Of a stretch of 64,000 nt of DNA, positions 10,559 to 19,275 are shown in pieces. The notes beneath the pieces were generated by a model that searched no databases, was not told the DNA's origin, and worked only from the letters and a program-made list of their open reading frames with translations. The translations under genes and the position numbers were made by a program. The DNA comes from Pseudodesulfovibrio aespoeensis Aspo-2 (GTDB lineage Bacteria > Desulfobacterota > Desulfovibrionia > Desulfovibrionales > Desulfovibrionaceae). Every line of letters starts with the position of its first letter. Within the stretch, counting starts at the first letter, position 1. The stretch is from contig NC_014844.1 of assembly GCF_000176915.2 (NCBI RefSeq), positions 1,550,001 to 1,614,000 on the forward strand, written 5' to 3'.

Positions 10559-12214
10559 TTACTCGTGCGTTTTCCAGGTGTAATCGTTGGCTTCGTTGGC
10601 ATCGGCGCAGGTGATTACGCTCTCGCGCAGGGCTGCCCAGGTCAGGGTGCCCTTGCCCGCCTGCTCGCACATGCTGCGCATGCCGGAATAGTAGTCGAGC
10701 AGTTGCACCATCCGGTTGAGTTCCAGCCGTCCTTGCGCCCCAAGGCGCAGGAGTTCGTCCTTGAGTTCGTGGTAGGTGTCCTGAAGGTGGTCCAGCGATC
10801 GTTTCAGCCCGGCAAATTCCGGCGCGCAGGGCGTGTGGGCCACGTTGAGGATATCGCGCACCTCGCGGCGCATGACCCGTGCGGCGCGGAGCCCGCTGCC
10901 CGGAATCTGGTGATCGAGCAGGATGTGATCGTGAGAAATTTTCTCCATGATCTTCGAAGTTTTGTCGAAGTATTGGACAACCCTGAGCACCTTGGGCAAC
11001 CGGGCGCTCACGGCCAGGGGCAGGTCGGCGTTGCCCAGTTTTTCGCAAAACCGTCTGATGGCCTCAATGAGAGAATCCAGGGTGGTCTTGTCCCGGATGA
11101 AATCCTTGTGGCGGAACTTGGAGGCCAGCCCCTTCTGGGCCATGAGCCGGGTCATTTCGCCCAGGCGTCCAAGCTCCATGAACAGTGCCTCTATGGCCAT
11201 GGTCGGGGCCTTGAGCACATTGTCGTCCAGGTAGACGGGTCGTCCCTGCTCGCTGTCGTCGTGTCCGATGCGCCTGTCCAGAAAGGCCACCAGCCGGGGC
11301 GTCAGCGGCAGGAAGATGAGCACGCCCAGCAGATTGAACCCGGTGTGGAACAGGGCGAGGATGGTGGCGGTCCAGGCGATGGGGTCGGCGGACAGGGCCC
11401 TGACCCCCATGATCAGGAGCGGGATGAGGAATACGGCCACGAACCCTGTGCCCAGGTTGAAGAGGATGTGGGCGGCGGCGACCTTTTTGGCGTTGCTGGT
11501 GGCCCCGATGGCAGAGAACATGGCCGTGGAGGTGGTGCCGATGTTGGTGCCCACCACTCCGGCAGCCGCGCTTTCGAGCGGGATCAGGCCCGACATGGCA
11601 GCGGTGATGATCAGTGCCATGGCCGCGCTCGAACTCTGCATGAGCAGGGTGAGCGTGGCTCCCACGGCCACGAAGATCAGAATGTCCGCAGTGGAGCCGA
11701 GGTGCAGGGAGGACAGGTCCAAGTCCCTGCCCACGCTCAGAAAAGACGACTGCAACACCTCGATGCCGAGAAAAAAGATGCCGAAACCGGTCAGGGCGTC
11801 GCCCAGGTGCTTGCGCCGTGTTTTCCTGTTGGTCAGTCCCATGAACGCGCCGATGCCGATCATGGGCAGGGCCAGGGCCTTGACCTCGACGCTCACGCCC
11901 ACGGCGGCCACGATCCAGCCTGTGACCGTGGTGCCGATGTTGGTGCCGAAGATGACACCCACGGACTGGCCCAGGGTCATGAGCCCCGCGTTGACAAAGC
12001 CGATGACCGCCACGGTGACCGCGCTCGACGACTGGACCAGGGCGGTGATCATGAAGCCGGAGAAGAGGCCGTGCAGCGGAGTCCGGGTCCATGTGCCGAG
12101 GATGGTGCGCAGGGCGGGGCCGGCGGCGTTGCGCAGCCCCTTGGTCATCAGTCCCATGCCGATCAGGAACAGGCCGATGCCGCCGATCAGGCCGGCCAGC
12201 AGCGAGAGGGTCAT
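10559..12214 (-). CDS. Na/Pi cotransporter family protein with PhoU-like C-terminal domain
   Basis: The 551-residue protein has the inverted-repeat SLC34/NptA architecture. VQSSSAVTVAV near 60-70 and MQSSSAAMAL near 190 are the two QSSS signatures, and each half also has GTNIGTT. About eight membrane segments fill residues 1-310. The C-terminal 220 residues are helical and PhoU-like, with phosphate uptake or export as the usual role. The first gene of a pair with the anchored protein at 9486-10526. An inverted repeat lies just upstream of the start. Confidence 0.92.
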   Translation of the reverse strand: MTLSLLAGLIGGIGLFLIGMGLMTKGLRNAAGPALRTILGTWTRTPLHGLFSGFMITALVQSSSAVTVAVIGFVNAGLMTLGQSVGVIFGTNIGTTVTGWIVAAVGVSVEVKALALPMIGIGAFMGLTNRKTRRKHLGDALTGFGIFFLGIEVLQSSFLSVGRDLDLSSLHLGSTADILIFVAVGATLTLLMQSSSAAMALIITAAMSGLIPLESAAAGVVGTNIGTTSTAMFSAIGATSNAKKVAAAHILFNLGTGFVAVFLIPLLIMGVRALSADPIAWTATILALFHTGFNLLGVLIFLPLTPRLVAFLDRRIGHDDSEQGRPVYLDDNVLKAPTMAIEALFMELGRLGEMTRLMAQKGLASKFRHKDFIRDKTTLDSLIEAIRRFCEKLGNADLPLAVSARLPKVLRVVQYFDKTSKIMEKISHDHILLDHQIPGSGLRAARVMRREVRDILNVAHTPCAPEFAGLKRSLDHLQDTYHELKDELLRLGAQGRLELNRMVQLLDYYSGMRSMCEQAGKGTLTWAALRESVITCADANEANDYTWKTHE

Positions 12215-12239
12215 GGAGCTGGCTGCCCCCTGTGAAGTT

Positions 12240-12278
12240 TCATCATGACCTGAAGATTAACAAGTTGAAATGATGAAG
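12240..12278. promoter_or_regulatory. Inverted repeat upstream of the Na/Pi transporter gene
   Basis: TTCATCAT (12240-12247) and ATGATGAA (12271-12278) are perfect 8-bp arms 23 bases apart, in the 88-base gap before the transporter start at 12214. A TTAAT-rich segment lies between the arms. It is a candidate operator; it does not match the canonical Pho box that I know. Confidence 0.3.
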
Positions 12279-12302
12279 TAAACAACATTCGCTTGTGCGG
12301 GG

Positions 12303-13436
12303 TCAGTCCAGGGTCCGGCGGTACCGCTTGAGGCCCAGGGCCACGACCACCAGCCAGAAGAGCAGGATGGGCCAGACCGCGTGCAGTGACTCGGCCAGCC
12401 CGTTGCCCTTGAGCAGGATGCCCCTGATCAGGCGCAGGTAGTGGGTCAGCGGCAGGATCGAGCCCACGGCCTGTGCCCACTGCGGCATGCCCCGGAAGGG
12501 AAACATGAACCCGGACAGGAGCAGGGACGGCAGGAAGAAGAATATGGACATCTGCACGGCCTGGAGCTGATTGCGGGCCACGGTGGAGATGGTCACGCCC
12601 ACGGACAGGTTGGCTCCGATGAAGACGATGGACAGGGCAAAGACCAGGGGCACGCTGCCATGCATGGGCACGCCGAACAGGAAGCGGGCGGCCACGGTGA
12701 TGAGTGCCATCTGGATGTAGCCCACCAGGATGTAGGGAACGATCTTGCCGAGCATCACCTCAAGGGGTTTGATGGGCGTGGAGAGCAGGTGCTCCATGGT
12801 CCCCCGCTCAGCCTCGCGGGTGATGGCCAGGGAGGTGATCATGACCAGGGTCAGGGTCAGGATGACCCCCATCAGGCCCGGCACGATGTTGTACTGGGTT
12901 TCGGCCTCGGGGTTGTAGTCGTTGTGGATGCGGATATCGACCGGGGATTCCCCTTGATTGAGCCGGGCGTTCGGCCCGGTCAGCTCCTTGGCCAGGGCGC
13001 GCCGGACGATCTCCGGAAAGGCAGAGGCCGCGTTGCCCGTGGCTGTCGGGTCGGTGGCGTCCGCTTCGAGCAGCAGCACCGGCCTGTCGCCGCGCAGGAG
13101 GTCGCGTCCGAAGTTCTCCGGGATGGTCAGGCAGAACTGGACCCGTCCCTCGCGCAGCAGCCTGACGGCGTCATCGCGCGAGGCCGGGTGCTCGGTCACC
13201 TCGAAGAAGGTGCTTGTCTGCATGCCTGCGGTCACGGCCCGCGAGAAGCGGCTGTTGTCGCCGGAGAGGACTGCCGTGGGCAGATGGCGCGGGTCGGAGT
13301 TGATTGCGTAGCCAAAAAGGATGAGCTGAATGATGGGAATGCCGATCATCATGGCGAAGGTCAGTCTGTCCCTGCGCATCTGCACGAACTCCTTGCCGAC
13401 CATGGCCGCGAACCGATTGAAGGAAAAGCGGCTCAT
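12303..13436 (-). CDS. ABC-2 type efflux permease (YbhS/YhhJ-like)
   Basis: The 377-residue integral membrane protein has the ABC-2 plan: one N-terminal membrane segment (about 22-41), a large external domain, then five segments from about 170 on. The cytoplasmic coupling stretch EAERGTMEHLLSTPIKPLEV is the conserved gate helix of the family. It forms the channel of a drug or xenobiotic/ion exporter with the adjacent ATPase and membrane fusion protein. The ATG overlaps the TGA of the ATPase gene by four bases (ATGA), showing translational coupling; the longer upstream open frame is a shadow of the ATPase. E. coli YbhFSR and related systems have two permeases, whereas only one is present here, so it probably dimerises. 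Confidence 0.92.
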   Translation of the reverse strand: MSRFSFNRFAAMVGKEFVQMRRDRLTFAMMIGIPIIQLILFGYAINSDPRHLPTAVLSGDNSRFSRAVTAGMQTSTFFEVTEHPASRDDAVRLLREGRVQFCLTIPENFGRDLLRGDRPVLLLEADATDPTATGNAASAFPEIVRRALAKELTGPNARLNQGESPVDIRIHNDYNPEAETQYNIVPGLMGVILTLTLVMITSLAITREAERGTMEHLLSTPIKPLEVMLGKIVPYILVGYIQMALITVAARFLFGVPMHGSVPLVFALSIVFIGANLSVGVTISTVARNQLQAVQMSIFFFLPSLLLSGFMFPFRGMPQWAQAVGSILPLTHYLRLIRGILLKGNGLAESLHAVWPILLFWLVVVALGLKRYRRTLD

Positions 13437-14377
13437 GTCCGACCCTGCCCGCTGCGCTGCATGAGGTCTATGAAGACCTCCTCCAGGCTGGTCCCGATGT
13501 GCGACCAGTGGTAGGGGGCGGTCTGGAACGGCATCATGGACCGCTGCGCCAGTTCGGGCGTGCGGGTGCTGACGTGCAGGGTGTTGCCGAAGGCCACCAC
13601 CTGGTCGACCCCCTCCAGAGGTTTGAGCCGCTGCGAGAGGGCGTGCAGGTCGGCTTCCCGGCCTGCGGCGGGATCGGCTGCCACACTCCAGGTGGTCAGC
13701 CCGGAGTCGGCCACCAGTTCGCCGACAGTGCCTGAGGCGAGCAGGTCGCCGTAGGCGATGTAGGCGAGGCGGTGGCACCGTTCGGCCTCGTCCATGTAGT
13801 GGGTGCTGATGAGGGCGGTGATGCCCTGGGCCGCGAGGATGTGGACCTGGTCCCAGAAGTCGCGCCGCGCGCCGGGGTCCACCCCCGCCGTGGGCTCGTC
13901 GAGCAGCAGCAGCCTGGGCGAGTGCAGGGTGCTCACGCCCAGGGAGAGGCGCTGCTTCCAGCCGCCGGACAGGTTTCCGGCCAGATGGTGCTCGAACCGG
14001 CCAAGTGCCATCCGGTCAATACACTCCGAGACCACGCGCGCCGGGGCTTCGAGGTCGAAGACCCTGGCCGCGAAATCAAGGTTCTCGCGCACGGTCAGGT
14101 CCTCGTAGAGGCTGAACCGCTGGGTCATGTAGCCCACGTGGGGCTTGATCCGGTCGGCCTGGGTCAGGATGTCGTGGCCCAGGCAGGTGCCGCTGCCCGA
14201 ATCCGGGCGCAGCAGCCCGCAGAGCATGCGGATGGACGTGGTCTTGCCCGAGCCGTTGGGGCCGAGGAACCCGTATATCTCGCCCCGGCCTATCTCCATG
14301 TCCAGCCCGTTGACAACGACCTTCCCGGCAAAGGACTTGGTCAGCCCCCGGACCTGTATGACGGTTTCATGGGTCAT
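13433..14377 (-). CDS. ABC transporter ATP-binding protein (YbhF-type efflux)
   Basis: The 314-residue ATPase has Walker A GPNGSGKTT near 39, signature LSGGWKQRLSL near 137 and Walker B LLLLDEPTAGVDPG. An unusual tryptophan occurs inside the LSGG-x-Q signature (LSGGWKQ). It contains a single nucleotide-binding domain, unlike E. coli YbhF, which has two, so it must dimerise. The C-terminal 90 residues match the regulatory tail of DrrA/CcmA-type exporters. It lies between the fusion-protein gene (10-base gap) and the permease gene (4-base overlap). Confidence 0.95.
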   Translation of the reverse strand: MTHETVIQVRGLTKSFAGKVVVNGLDMEIGRGEIYGFLGPNGSGKTTSIRMLCGLLRPDSGSGTCLGHDILTQADRIKPHVGYMTQRFSLYEDLTVRENLDFAARVFDLEAPARVVSECIDRMALGRFEHHLAGNLSGGWKQRLSLGVSTLHSPRLLLLDEPTAGVDPGARRDFWDQVHILAAQGITALISTHYMDEAERCHRLAYIAYGDLLASGTVGELVADSGLTTWSVAADPAAGREADLHALSQRLKPLEGVDQVVAFGNTLHVSTRTPELAQRSMMPFQTAPYHWSHIGTSLEEVFIDLMQRSGQGRT

Positions 14378-14387
14378 GGCGGGGTCG

Positions 14388-15350
14388 CTAGCGGGGCAGG
14401 GCCGGGATGGTCACGTCCACGGGCTGGCCCGGATGCAGGGACGGCGCATCGGCCAGGGCCGGTCTGGCCCGGATCATGAACACCAGTTTGGCGCGGCTCT
14501 GGCTCGAATAGATCACGGGCGGGGTGTATTCCGCGCTGGGGGAGATGAAGGTGATGGTGGCGGCCACCGGCTGGGGCGCGCCGTCAAAGGTGACCTGGAC
14601 CTCCTGGGCCGGCGCAAGCGAGCCGACTACGGCCTCGGGCACGAAGAACCGGATTTCGATGTTTTCCGGTGGGAGCAGGGAGACCAAGGGCTGTCCGGTA
14701 GCCACCCATTCGCCCACCCGGAAGAAGGTGTCGAAGATCAGCCCGTCAGCGGGCGCGACCCGTGTCTTCTGCCCCAGGTTCCACAGGGCCTGATCGAGCG
14801 CGGCCTGAGCCTGGCGCACCTCGGCCTCGGCCACCAGCACCTGACCGCTGCGTGCGCCCAGCCGCGCCGTTTCCAGCTCGGCGTTGATCTCGCGGACCCG
14901 GTGGGTGGTCTGGTCAAAGTCGTTTTTGGCCTGGTCCAGCTCCTCCTGGGATATGGTCTGTTCGCGGATGAGCTTGACCCGGCGGTCGTATTCGATCCTG
15001 GCCAGGGTGGCCGCGGCCCTGGCCTGTCTGAGCCGGGCCTTGATGGCTGCGATCTCGGACGGGCGCTGTCCGGTTTCCTGGTCGGCTAGGCTGTCCTGGG
15101 CGCGTTGCAGTCCGTGCCGGGCATCGTCCACGCTCGCCTGCTCGTACTCGTGTTCCAGGACAAAGAGGGGGTCGCCCTGGCGCACCTGCTGGCCGCGGAC
15201 CACGGAGAGCGCGTCGAGGGTTCCGCCAAGCGGGGAGGCAATGTTGACGAATTCCCCTTCCACATAGCCCTGGAATCTGTTGGCCGGATTCTCGGAACAG
15301 GCGGCCAGGATCATGGCCAGGCCAAGGGTCAGGAGAATGGTCTGGACCAT
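14388..15350 (-). CDS. HlyD/YbhG-type membrane fusion lipoprotein of the efflux operon
   Basis: With the ATG at 15350 the protein is 320 residues and begins with a textbook lipoprotein signal whose lipobox is LAMILAAC. A biotinyl-lipoyl-like half motif (GYVEGEFVNIASPLGGTLDA), a long coiled coil (about 80-180) and a beta-barrel domain follow. These proteins bridge the inner-membrane exporter to an outer-membrane channel. The frame is open to 15446, with other ATGs at 15422 and 15446. The promoter (-10 at 15432-15437) and operator sit over those codons, so they should not be translated from this promoter; the choice of 15350 rests on this and the signal peptide. First gene of the operon. Confidence 0.88.
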   Translation of the reverse strand: MVQTILLTLGLAMILAACSENPANRFQGYVEGEFVNIASPLGGTLDALSVVRGQQVRQGDPLFVLEHEYEQASVDDARHGLQRAQDSLADQETGQRPSEIAAIKARLRQARAAATLARIEYDRRVKLIREQTISQEELDQAKNDFDQTTHRVREINAELETARLGARSGQVLVAEAEVRQAQAALDQALWNLGQKTRVAPADGLIFDTFFRVGEWVATGQPLVSLLPPENIEIRFFVPEAVVGSLAPAQEVQVTFDGAPQPVAATITFISPSAEYTPPVIYSSQSRAKLVFMIRARPALADAPSLHPGQPVDVTIPALPR

Positions 15351-15412
15351 CGGGATGATCGCGGGTGCGAGTCTTGGCGCGAGTGTTGCGCCGGGAGGTG
15401 TCTGGCGTCCGG

Positions 15413-15434
15413 TATTGGTCATCTGTGACCAATA
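15413..15434. promoter_or_regulatory. Perfect 22-bp palindromic operator
   Basis: TATTGGTCA (15413-15421) and TGACCAATA (15426-15434) are perfect 9-bp arms around TCTG. The palindrome overlaps the -10 box and the predicted transcription start of the efflux operon, the expected place for a repressor of the TetR type. No regulator gene is adjacent. Confidence 0.65.
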
Positions 15435-15460
15435 ATACGCCAGCATAAGGCAAAAGACAA
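15432..15460 (-). promoter_or_regulatory. Promoter of the ABC efflux operon
   Basis: On the minus strand, TTGTCT (15455-15460) and TATTAT (15432-15437) are 17 bases apart, a good sigma-70 match. Transcription should begin near 15424, inside the palindromic operator, giving a leader of about 75 bases to the ATG at 15350. Confidence 0.65.
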
Positions 15461-15494
15461 CGGACGGGAGAGGGGCGGCGTAGCCCGGGCGGGA

Positions 15495-15659
15495 TCAGCT
15501 GAAGTAGCGGTTCTTGTCCTCGCGTTCCTTGGCCGTGTCAAAGTCGATGTTGATGATCGGGCGATCGGCGGCCCTGGTTTTGAGCCGGCGCGAGATCAGG
15601 ATGAAGGCAATGAGTCCGCTGCCGCAGAGAATGAGGGTGGTCATGGCAAATGTATTCAT
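15495..15659 (-). CDS. 54-residue single-pass membrane peptide, hypothetical
   Basis: The peptide starts MNTFAMTTLILCGSGLIAF, giving one membrane segment (about 6-22). A basic stretch SRRLKTRAADR and a charged tail ending AKEREDKNRYFS follow, so the tail should face the cytoplasm. Codon use matches the GC-rich neighbours and the coding pattern is clean. There is no clear ribosome site before either of the first two ATGs, which lowers confidence. It lies between the disulfide reductase and the efflux operon on the same strand, but the efflux promoter is in between. Function unknown. Confidence 0.55.
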   Translation of the reverse strand: MNTFAMTTLILCGSGLIAFILISRRLKTRAADRPIINIDFDTAKEREDKNRYFS

Positions 15660-15757
15660 AGGGGGGAACGTTTATCCGAATCCTCAGGGTGTATCAAGGG
15701 AATTCGCTTCTCGCGGCCCGTCGTGCAGACAGCCCCACCGGCGGACACTTTGGAGAG

Positions 15758-17098
15758 TCATAACATATATTTCAACTCATAGCCGCAGGTGGGATAGGCC
15801 CAGACTGTCTCCTTGACCCTGGACAGGGGAATCTCCTGCCGGATGACGAGGGCGAAGAGATTGATTATCTCCTCGGCATTGTGTCCGAGGATGTGCGCGC
15901 CGAGGATGCGGTCGCCCGGCTCGTCGATGAGGATCCGGGCCTTGCCGAATCTCTCGTTGAGCCGTTTCCACGAGAAGGAACCGGCCAGATCGGTTTCCCG
16001 GACCGTGAAGTCCAGGCCCAGCTGTTTGGCGTCGGATTCCAGCAGTCCGGCCCCTGCCAGGGGCGGCAGGGTGAAGCAGACGCCGGGAATGCCCGTGTAA
16101 TCGACCTGGGCAGAATTGGGATGCAGGATGTTGGCCGCTGCCACCTGTCCCTGGATGGTGGCCACCGGGGTCAGGGCCGGACCTTGGTCGGCAACGTCGC
16201 CTACGGCGTAGATGTCGGGATTGGACACGCTCTGCATCCGGCTGTTGACCGCGATGCCGTCCTGACCGTATTCAACGCCTGCCGCGTCGAGGCCGAGCCC
16301 GTCGATGGCTGCCGTGCGTCCGGTGCAATTGAAGGCCATGTCGGCTTTAAGGGCTGTCTCGCCACGTTCGCCGCAGATAATGCGGTATCCGGAGGCTGTC
16401 TGCTCGACTCCCTGGACAGGGGCGTTCAGCCGGACATCGATCCCGGCGGCCCGCGAGGCTTCGACCAGTTCCTGGGTCAGCACGGGGTCGAATTGACGCA
16501 GGACGCGGTCGCTGCGGTTGAGGAGCGTCACCTCGGCCCCGGCCTGACGGGCGATATGCGCGAATTCAAAGGCGATGAATCCGCCCCCGATGAAGATGAT
16601 CCGGCGCGGCAACGTCTTGAGGGAGAGAAAATCGTCGCTGACCGGCATCCCTTCGCCGCCGGGGACCGGCAGGGGGCTCGGCTTTTGGCCCACGCACAGG
16701 CAGATGTGCGGTGCGCTGAATGATTCGCCGTCAACAGCCACCTCGTGAGGGCCGACGAGTCTGGCCGAACCTATCCGGGTGTCGATGCCCTTGTCCCCAT
16801 AGGCCTTGCGCGCCTTGGCCGGGACCGGGTCCACAAAGGATTGTTTGAAGCGCATCAGGTCCGCCCAGTCCACCGAGACGCGACCGGAAAGGCCGCTGCC
16901 GAGCATGGCCGAGGCCGCGCGGACTGCCTCCGCGCCGCTCATGAGCGCTTTCTTGGGGTTGCAGCCGCTCAACGGGCAGACGCCGCCAAAGGCTCTGGCC
17001 TCGATCAGCATCACCCGCCTGCCCGCTTCGGCAAGAGGCGCGGCCACCGCGCCGCCCGCCGGACCGCCTCCCACCACTATCACGTCGTATTTCTTCAT
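15758..17098 (-). CDS. FAD-dependent pyridine nucleotide-disulfide oxidoreductase (class I), atypical C-terminus
   Basis: The 446-residue flavoprotein begins DVIVVGGGPAGGAVAAPLAEAG (FAD Rossmann fold). The redox-active disulfide is in GGVCPLSGCNPKK. The NAD(P) fold is at about 168-195 (IIFIGGGFIAFEFAHIA) and the second FAD motif is NPDIYAVGDVADQG. Glutathione, mercuric and lipoamide reductases end with an HPTxxE-type pair in which His is the acid-base residue. Here the place reads YPTCGYE, with tyrosine instead of histidine and an extra cysteine. The enzyme may therefore use another acid-base residue or act on a non-thiol substrate. It is transcribed alone. Substrate unknown. Confidence 0.88.
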   Translation of the reverse strand: MKKYDVIVVGGGPAGGAVAAPLAEAGRRVMLIEARAFGGVCPLSGCNPKKALMSGAEAVRAASAMLGSGLSGRVSVDWADLMRFKQSFVDPVPAKARKAYGDKGIDTRIGSARLVGPHEVAVDGESFSAPHICLCVGQKPSPLPVPGGEGMPVSDDFLSLKTLPRRIIFIGGGFIAFEFAHIARQAGAEVTLLNRSDRVLRQFDPVLTQELVEASRAAGIDVRLNAPVQGVEQTASGYRIICGERGETALKADMAFNCTGRTAAIDGLGLDAAGVEYGQDGIAVNSRMQSVSNPDIYAVGDVADQGPALTPVATIQGQVAAANILHPNSAQVDYTGIPGVCFTLPPLAGAGLLESDAKQLGLDFTVRETDLAGSFSWKRLNERFGKARILIDEPGDRILGAHILGHNAEEIINLFALVIRQEIPLSRVKETVWAYPTCGYELKYML

Positions 17099-17340
17099 GC
17101 TTCCCTCGTGTGTCTGATTGGTCTACTATTAAGCATACATGAAATAAGCCGGGAAATCACGGCCAACCGAAAATTGTCGGCAGATAGTTGCGGGACCGCA
17201 AGGTCGCATTGGAGCCAGATCGGAGGATTGAAGTGCATGGATCGGACGACGGAAATGGCGCAAACCGGCCCGGACAATGCCCGACTGAGCACTGGTCGCG
17301 ACCAGGACTCTCGCACCGATGCGGGCCGGGCCGCAAAAGG

Positions 17341-17373
17341 AAAAAGCTGATACGGAGGTTATCCATATCAGCT
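17341..17373 (-). terminator. Terminator of tRNA-Asn
   Basis: On the minus strand, AGCTGATA and TATCAGCT pair perfectly, with further GGA/TCC pairing inside the loop, and are followed by a run of five T. It starts 12 bases after the CCA end of the tRNA. Confidence 0.75.
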
Positions 17374-17384
17374 CTTGATTTCCT

Positions 17385-17460
17385 TGGCTCCCCAGCACGG
17401 ACTTGAACCGCGAACCTAGTGATTAACAGTCACCCGCTCTGCCAATTGAGCTACTGGGGA
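17385..17460 (-). tRNA. tRNA-Asn (anticodon GTT)
   Basis: The minus strand reads TCCCCAGTAGCTCAATTGG at the 5' end, pairing its first seven bases with CTGGGGA at the 3' end. The anticodon loop is CTGTTAATC, so the anticodon is GTT. The T-loop GGTTCAAGTCC, the discriminator G and an encoded CCA (17385-17387) complete a canonical 76-base tRNA. Confidence 0.98.
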
Positions 17461-17485
17461 ACATTTAGCCTTGAAGCGAAAGAGT

Positions 17486-17513
17486 GTTTAAACAAATCAC
17501 ATGGCACGGTCAA
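17486..17513 (-). promoter_or_regulatory. Promoter of tRNA-Asn
   Basis: TTGACC (17508-17513, minus strand) is followed after 16 bases by TTAAAC (17486-17491), placing the start about 20 bases before the mature tRNA. The -35 is strong and the -10 weak. The rest of the gap 17461-17734 holds no other clear element. Confidence 0.4.
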
Positions 17514-17734
17514 GGGAAAAAAAGTGTTTCCCAGAAATTTCCGGCCATGATTAAGTTGGGGTTAACAGGTTCATTTTCTTGACGGGAAGCGATATTTGGC
17601 TTACGCATTCAACGTCTCTTGTTTTTTTCTAGACTTTGCAGGGGACAGGGAAAGTAAAATTGGCACACGATAAGCAAATCAATAAGAAAATCAAGCTGGC
17701 AACCAAGTCCGTCCATGCCGACAGGTTTTTGCCG

Positions 17735-19243
17735 ATGCTTTTGGCCCTTGATTCAAGGGATGAATTGAACTCGGTCATCAAGACTCGCGTCGAAAAGGCG
17801 TGTCAGCTTCTGGACGAGAAAGTCCACCTCTATCCCAACGATTTCAAGCGCGACACGGATGTCGAAGCACTCCTGGCCGCGTACTCCGAGGAGGACGGCG
17901 AGACACTTGAGGCGGCGGATCACGATTTTGCCCTGGCGGGTCGGGTTGTCTCGTACCGTTCTTTTGGCAAGGTCACTTTCTTCCACCTTCAGGGCCGCGG
18001 CGGCAGAATCCAGGTCTACGCCGCCAGGGACGACCTCGGGAGCGAGGACTACCAGCTGTTCAAGAAGACCGATATCGGCGACATCGTGGGCATTCGCGGT
18101 TCGCTCTTTCGGACCAAGACCGGCGAGTTGACCGTCAAGACCAGGGGATTCAAGCTGATCACCAAGTCCCTGCGTCCCCTGCCCGAGAAGTATCACGGCC
18201 TCAAGGACGTGGAGACCCGCTACCGGCAGCGCTACGTGGACCTCATAGTCACGCCGAGGACCAGGGAGATATTCACCATCCGCACGGCTGTGGTGCGCGA
18301 ACTGCGCAACTTTCTCGACGAGAAGGGATTCATGGAGGTGGAAACCCCCATGATGCAGGCCATTCCCGGCGGGGCCACGGCCAAGCCCTTTGAGACGCAC
18401 CACAACGCCTTGGACATGAAGCTCTATATGCGCATCGCGCCCGAGCTGTATCTCAAGCGGCTCCTGGTCGGCGGGTTCGACCGGGTCTACGAGATCAACC
18501 GGAATTTTCGCAACGAGGGCATCTCCACCCAGCACAACCCGGAATTCACCATGCTGGAATTCTACTGGGCCTACGCCAACTTTACCGATCTTATGGACCT
18601 GACCGAGGAGATGTTCTCCCGCGTGGCCGAAAAGGTCACCGGGTCTTCGGTGGTGCCCTACCAGGGCGAGATGATCGACCTTTCGGTGGGCGCGTGGACG
18701 CGGCTGCCGTTCCACGAATCCCTTGAGAAGATCGGCGGCATTCCCCGAGAGGTCTACAGCGATTACGAGCAGTGCAAGGCGCTGGTCAGGGGGCGTGGCG
18801 AGAAGGTCGTCGAGGGCGACAAGCTGGGCAAGCTCCAGGCCAAGCTCTTTGACATCCTGGTGGAGCCGAAGCTGATTCAGCCTCATTTCATCTATCATTA
18901 TCCCACGGACATTTCGCCTTTGTCCCGGCGCAACGAGGAGAACCCCGACATCACGGACCGCTTCGAGCTGTTCATGACCGGTCGGGAGATGGCCAACGCC
19001 TTTTCCGAACTCAACGACCCCGTGGACCAGCGGGGCCGGTTCGAGGAGCAGGTCAAGGAGAAGGAGGCCGGCGACGAGGAGGCGCATTTCATGGATGAGG
19101 ATTATGTCCGCGCCCTGGAATATGGCATGCCGCCGGCGGCAGGGCAGGGGGTCGGCATCGACCGCCTCGTCATGCTGCTGACCGACAGCGCGTCCATACG
19201 CGAGGTCATCCTGTTTCCGCTTCTGCGGCCGGAGGTCGGGTAA
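17735..19243 (+). CDS. lysS: Lysyl-tRNA synthetase (class II)
   Basis: The enzyme charges tRNA-Lys. An N-terminal OB-fold anticodon-binding domain (about 55-165, LAGRVVSYRSFGKVTFFHLQ) precedes the class II catalytic core. The core has motif 2 in FRNEGISTQHNPEFTMLEFY and motif 3 in GVGIDRLVML near the end. Starting at the ATG at 17735 gives 502 residues and aligns with the usual start before the conserved YPNDF segment. TTG codons at 17660 (after GGGAAAG) and 17636 would add 25 and 33 residues of basic sequence. Leads a long plus-strand envelope gene run; lolC follows after 32 bases. Confidence 0.96.
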   Translation: MLLALDSRDELNSVIKTRVEKACQLLDEKVHLYPNDFKRDTDVEALLAAYSEEDGETLEAADHDFALAGRVVSYRSFGKVTFFHLQGRGGRIQVYAARDDLGSEDYQLFKKTDIGDIVGIRGSLFRTKTGELTVKTRGFKLITKSLRPLPEKYHGLKDVETRYRQRYVDLIVTPRTREIFTIRTAVVRELRNFLDEKGFMEVETPMMQAIPGGATAKPFETHHNALDMKLYMRIAPELYLKRLLVGGFDRVYEINRNFRNEGISTQHNPEFTMLEFYWAYANFTDLMDLTEEMFSRVAEKVTGSSVVPYQGEMIDLSVGAWTRLPFHESLEKIGGIPREVYSDYEQCKALVRGRGEKVVEGDKLGKLQAKLFDILVEPKLIQPHFIYHYPTDISPLSRRNEENPDITDRFELFMTGREMANAFSELNDPVDQRGRFEEQVKEKEAGDEEAHFMDEDYVRALEYGMPPAAGQGVGIDRLVMLLTDSASIREVILFPLLRPEVG

Positions 19244-19275
19244 GGCCCCATGCGTCATACGACACGAGTGAGCCT

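Noticed and set aside
10526-12235. 569-residue plus-strand open frame over the Na/Pi transporter
   Set aside because: The His/Gln/Gly-rich mirror sequence has no domain, while the minus strand carries both QSSSA signatures.
17578-17606. TTGACG with TACGCA at 17-base spacing upstream of lysS
   Set aside because: The -35 is good, but the -10 matches the consensus at only two positions.
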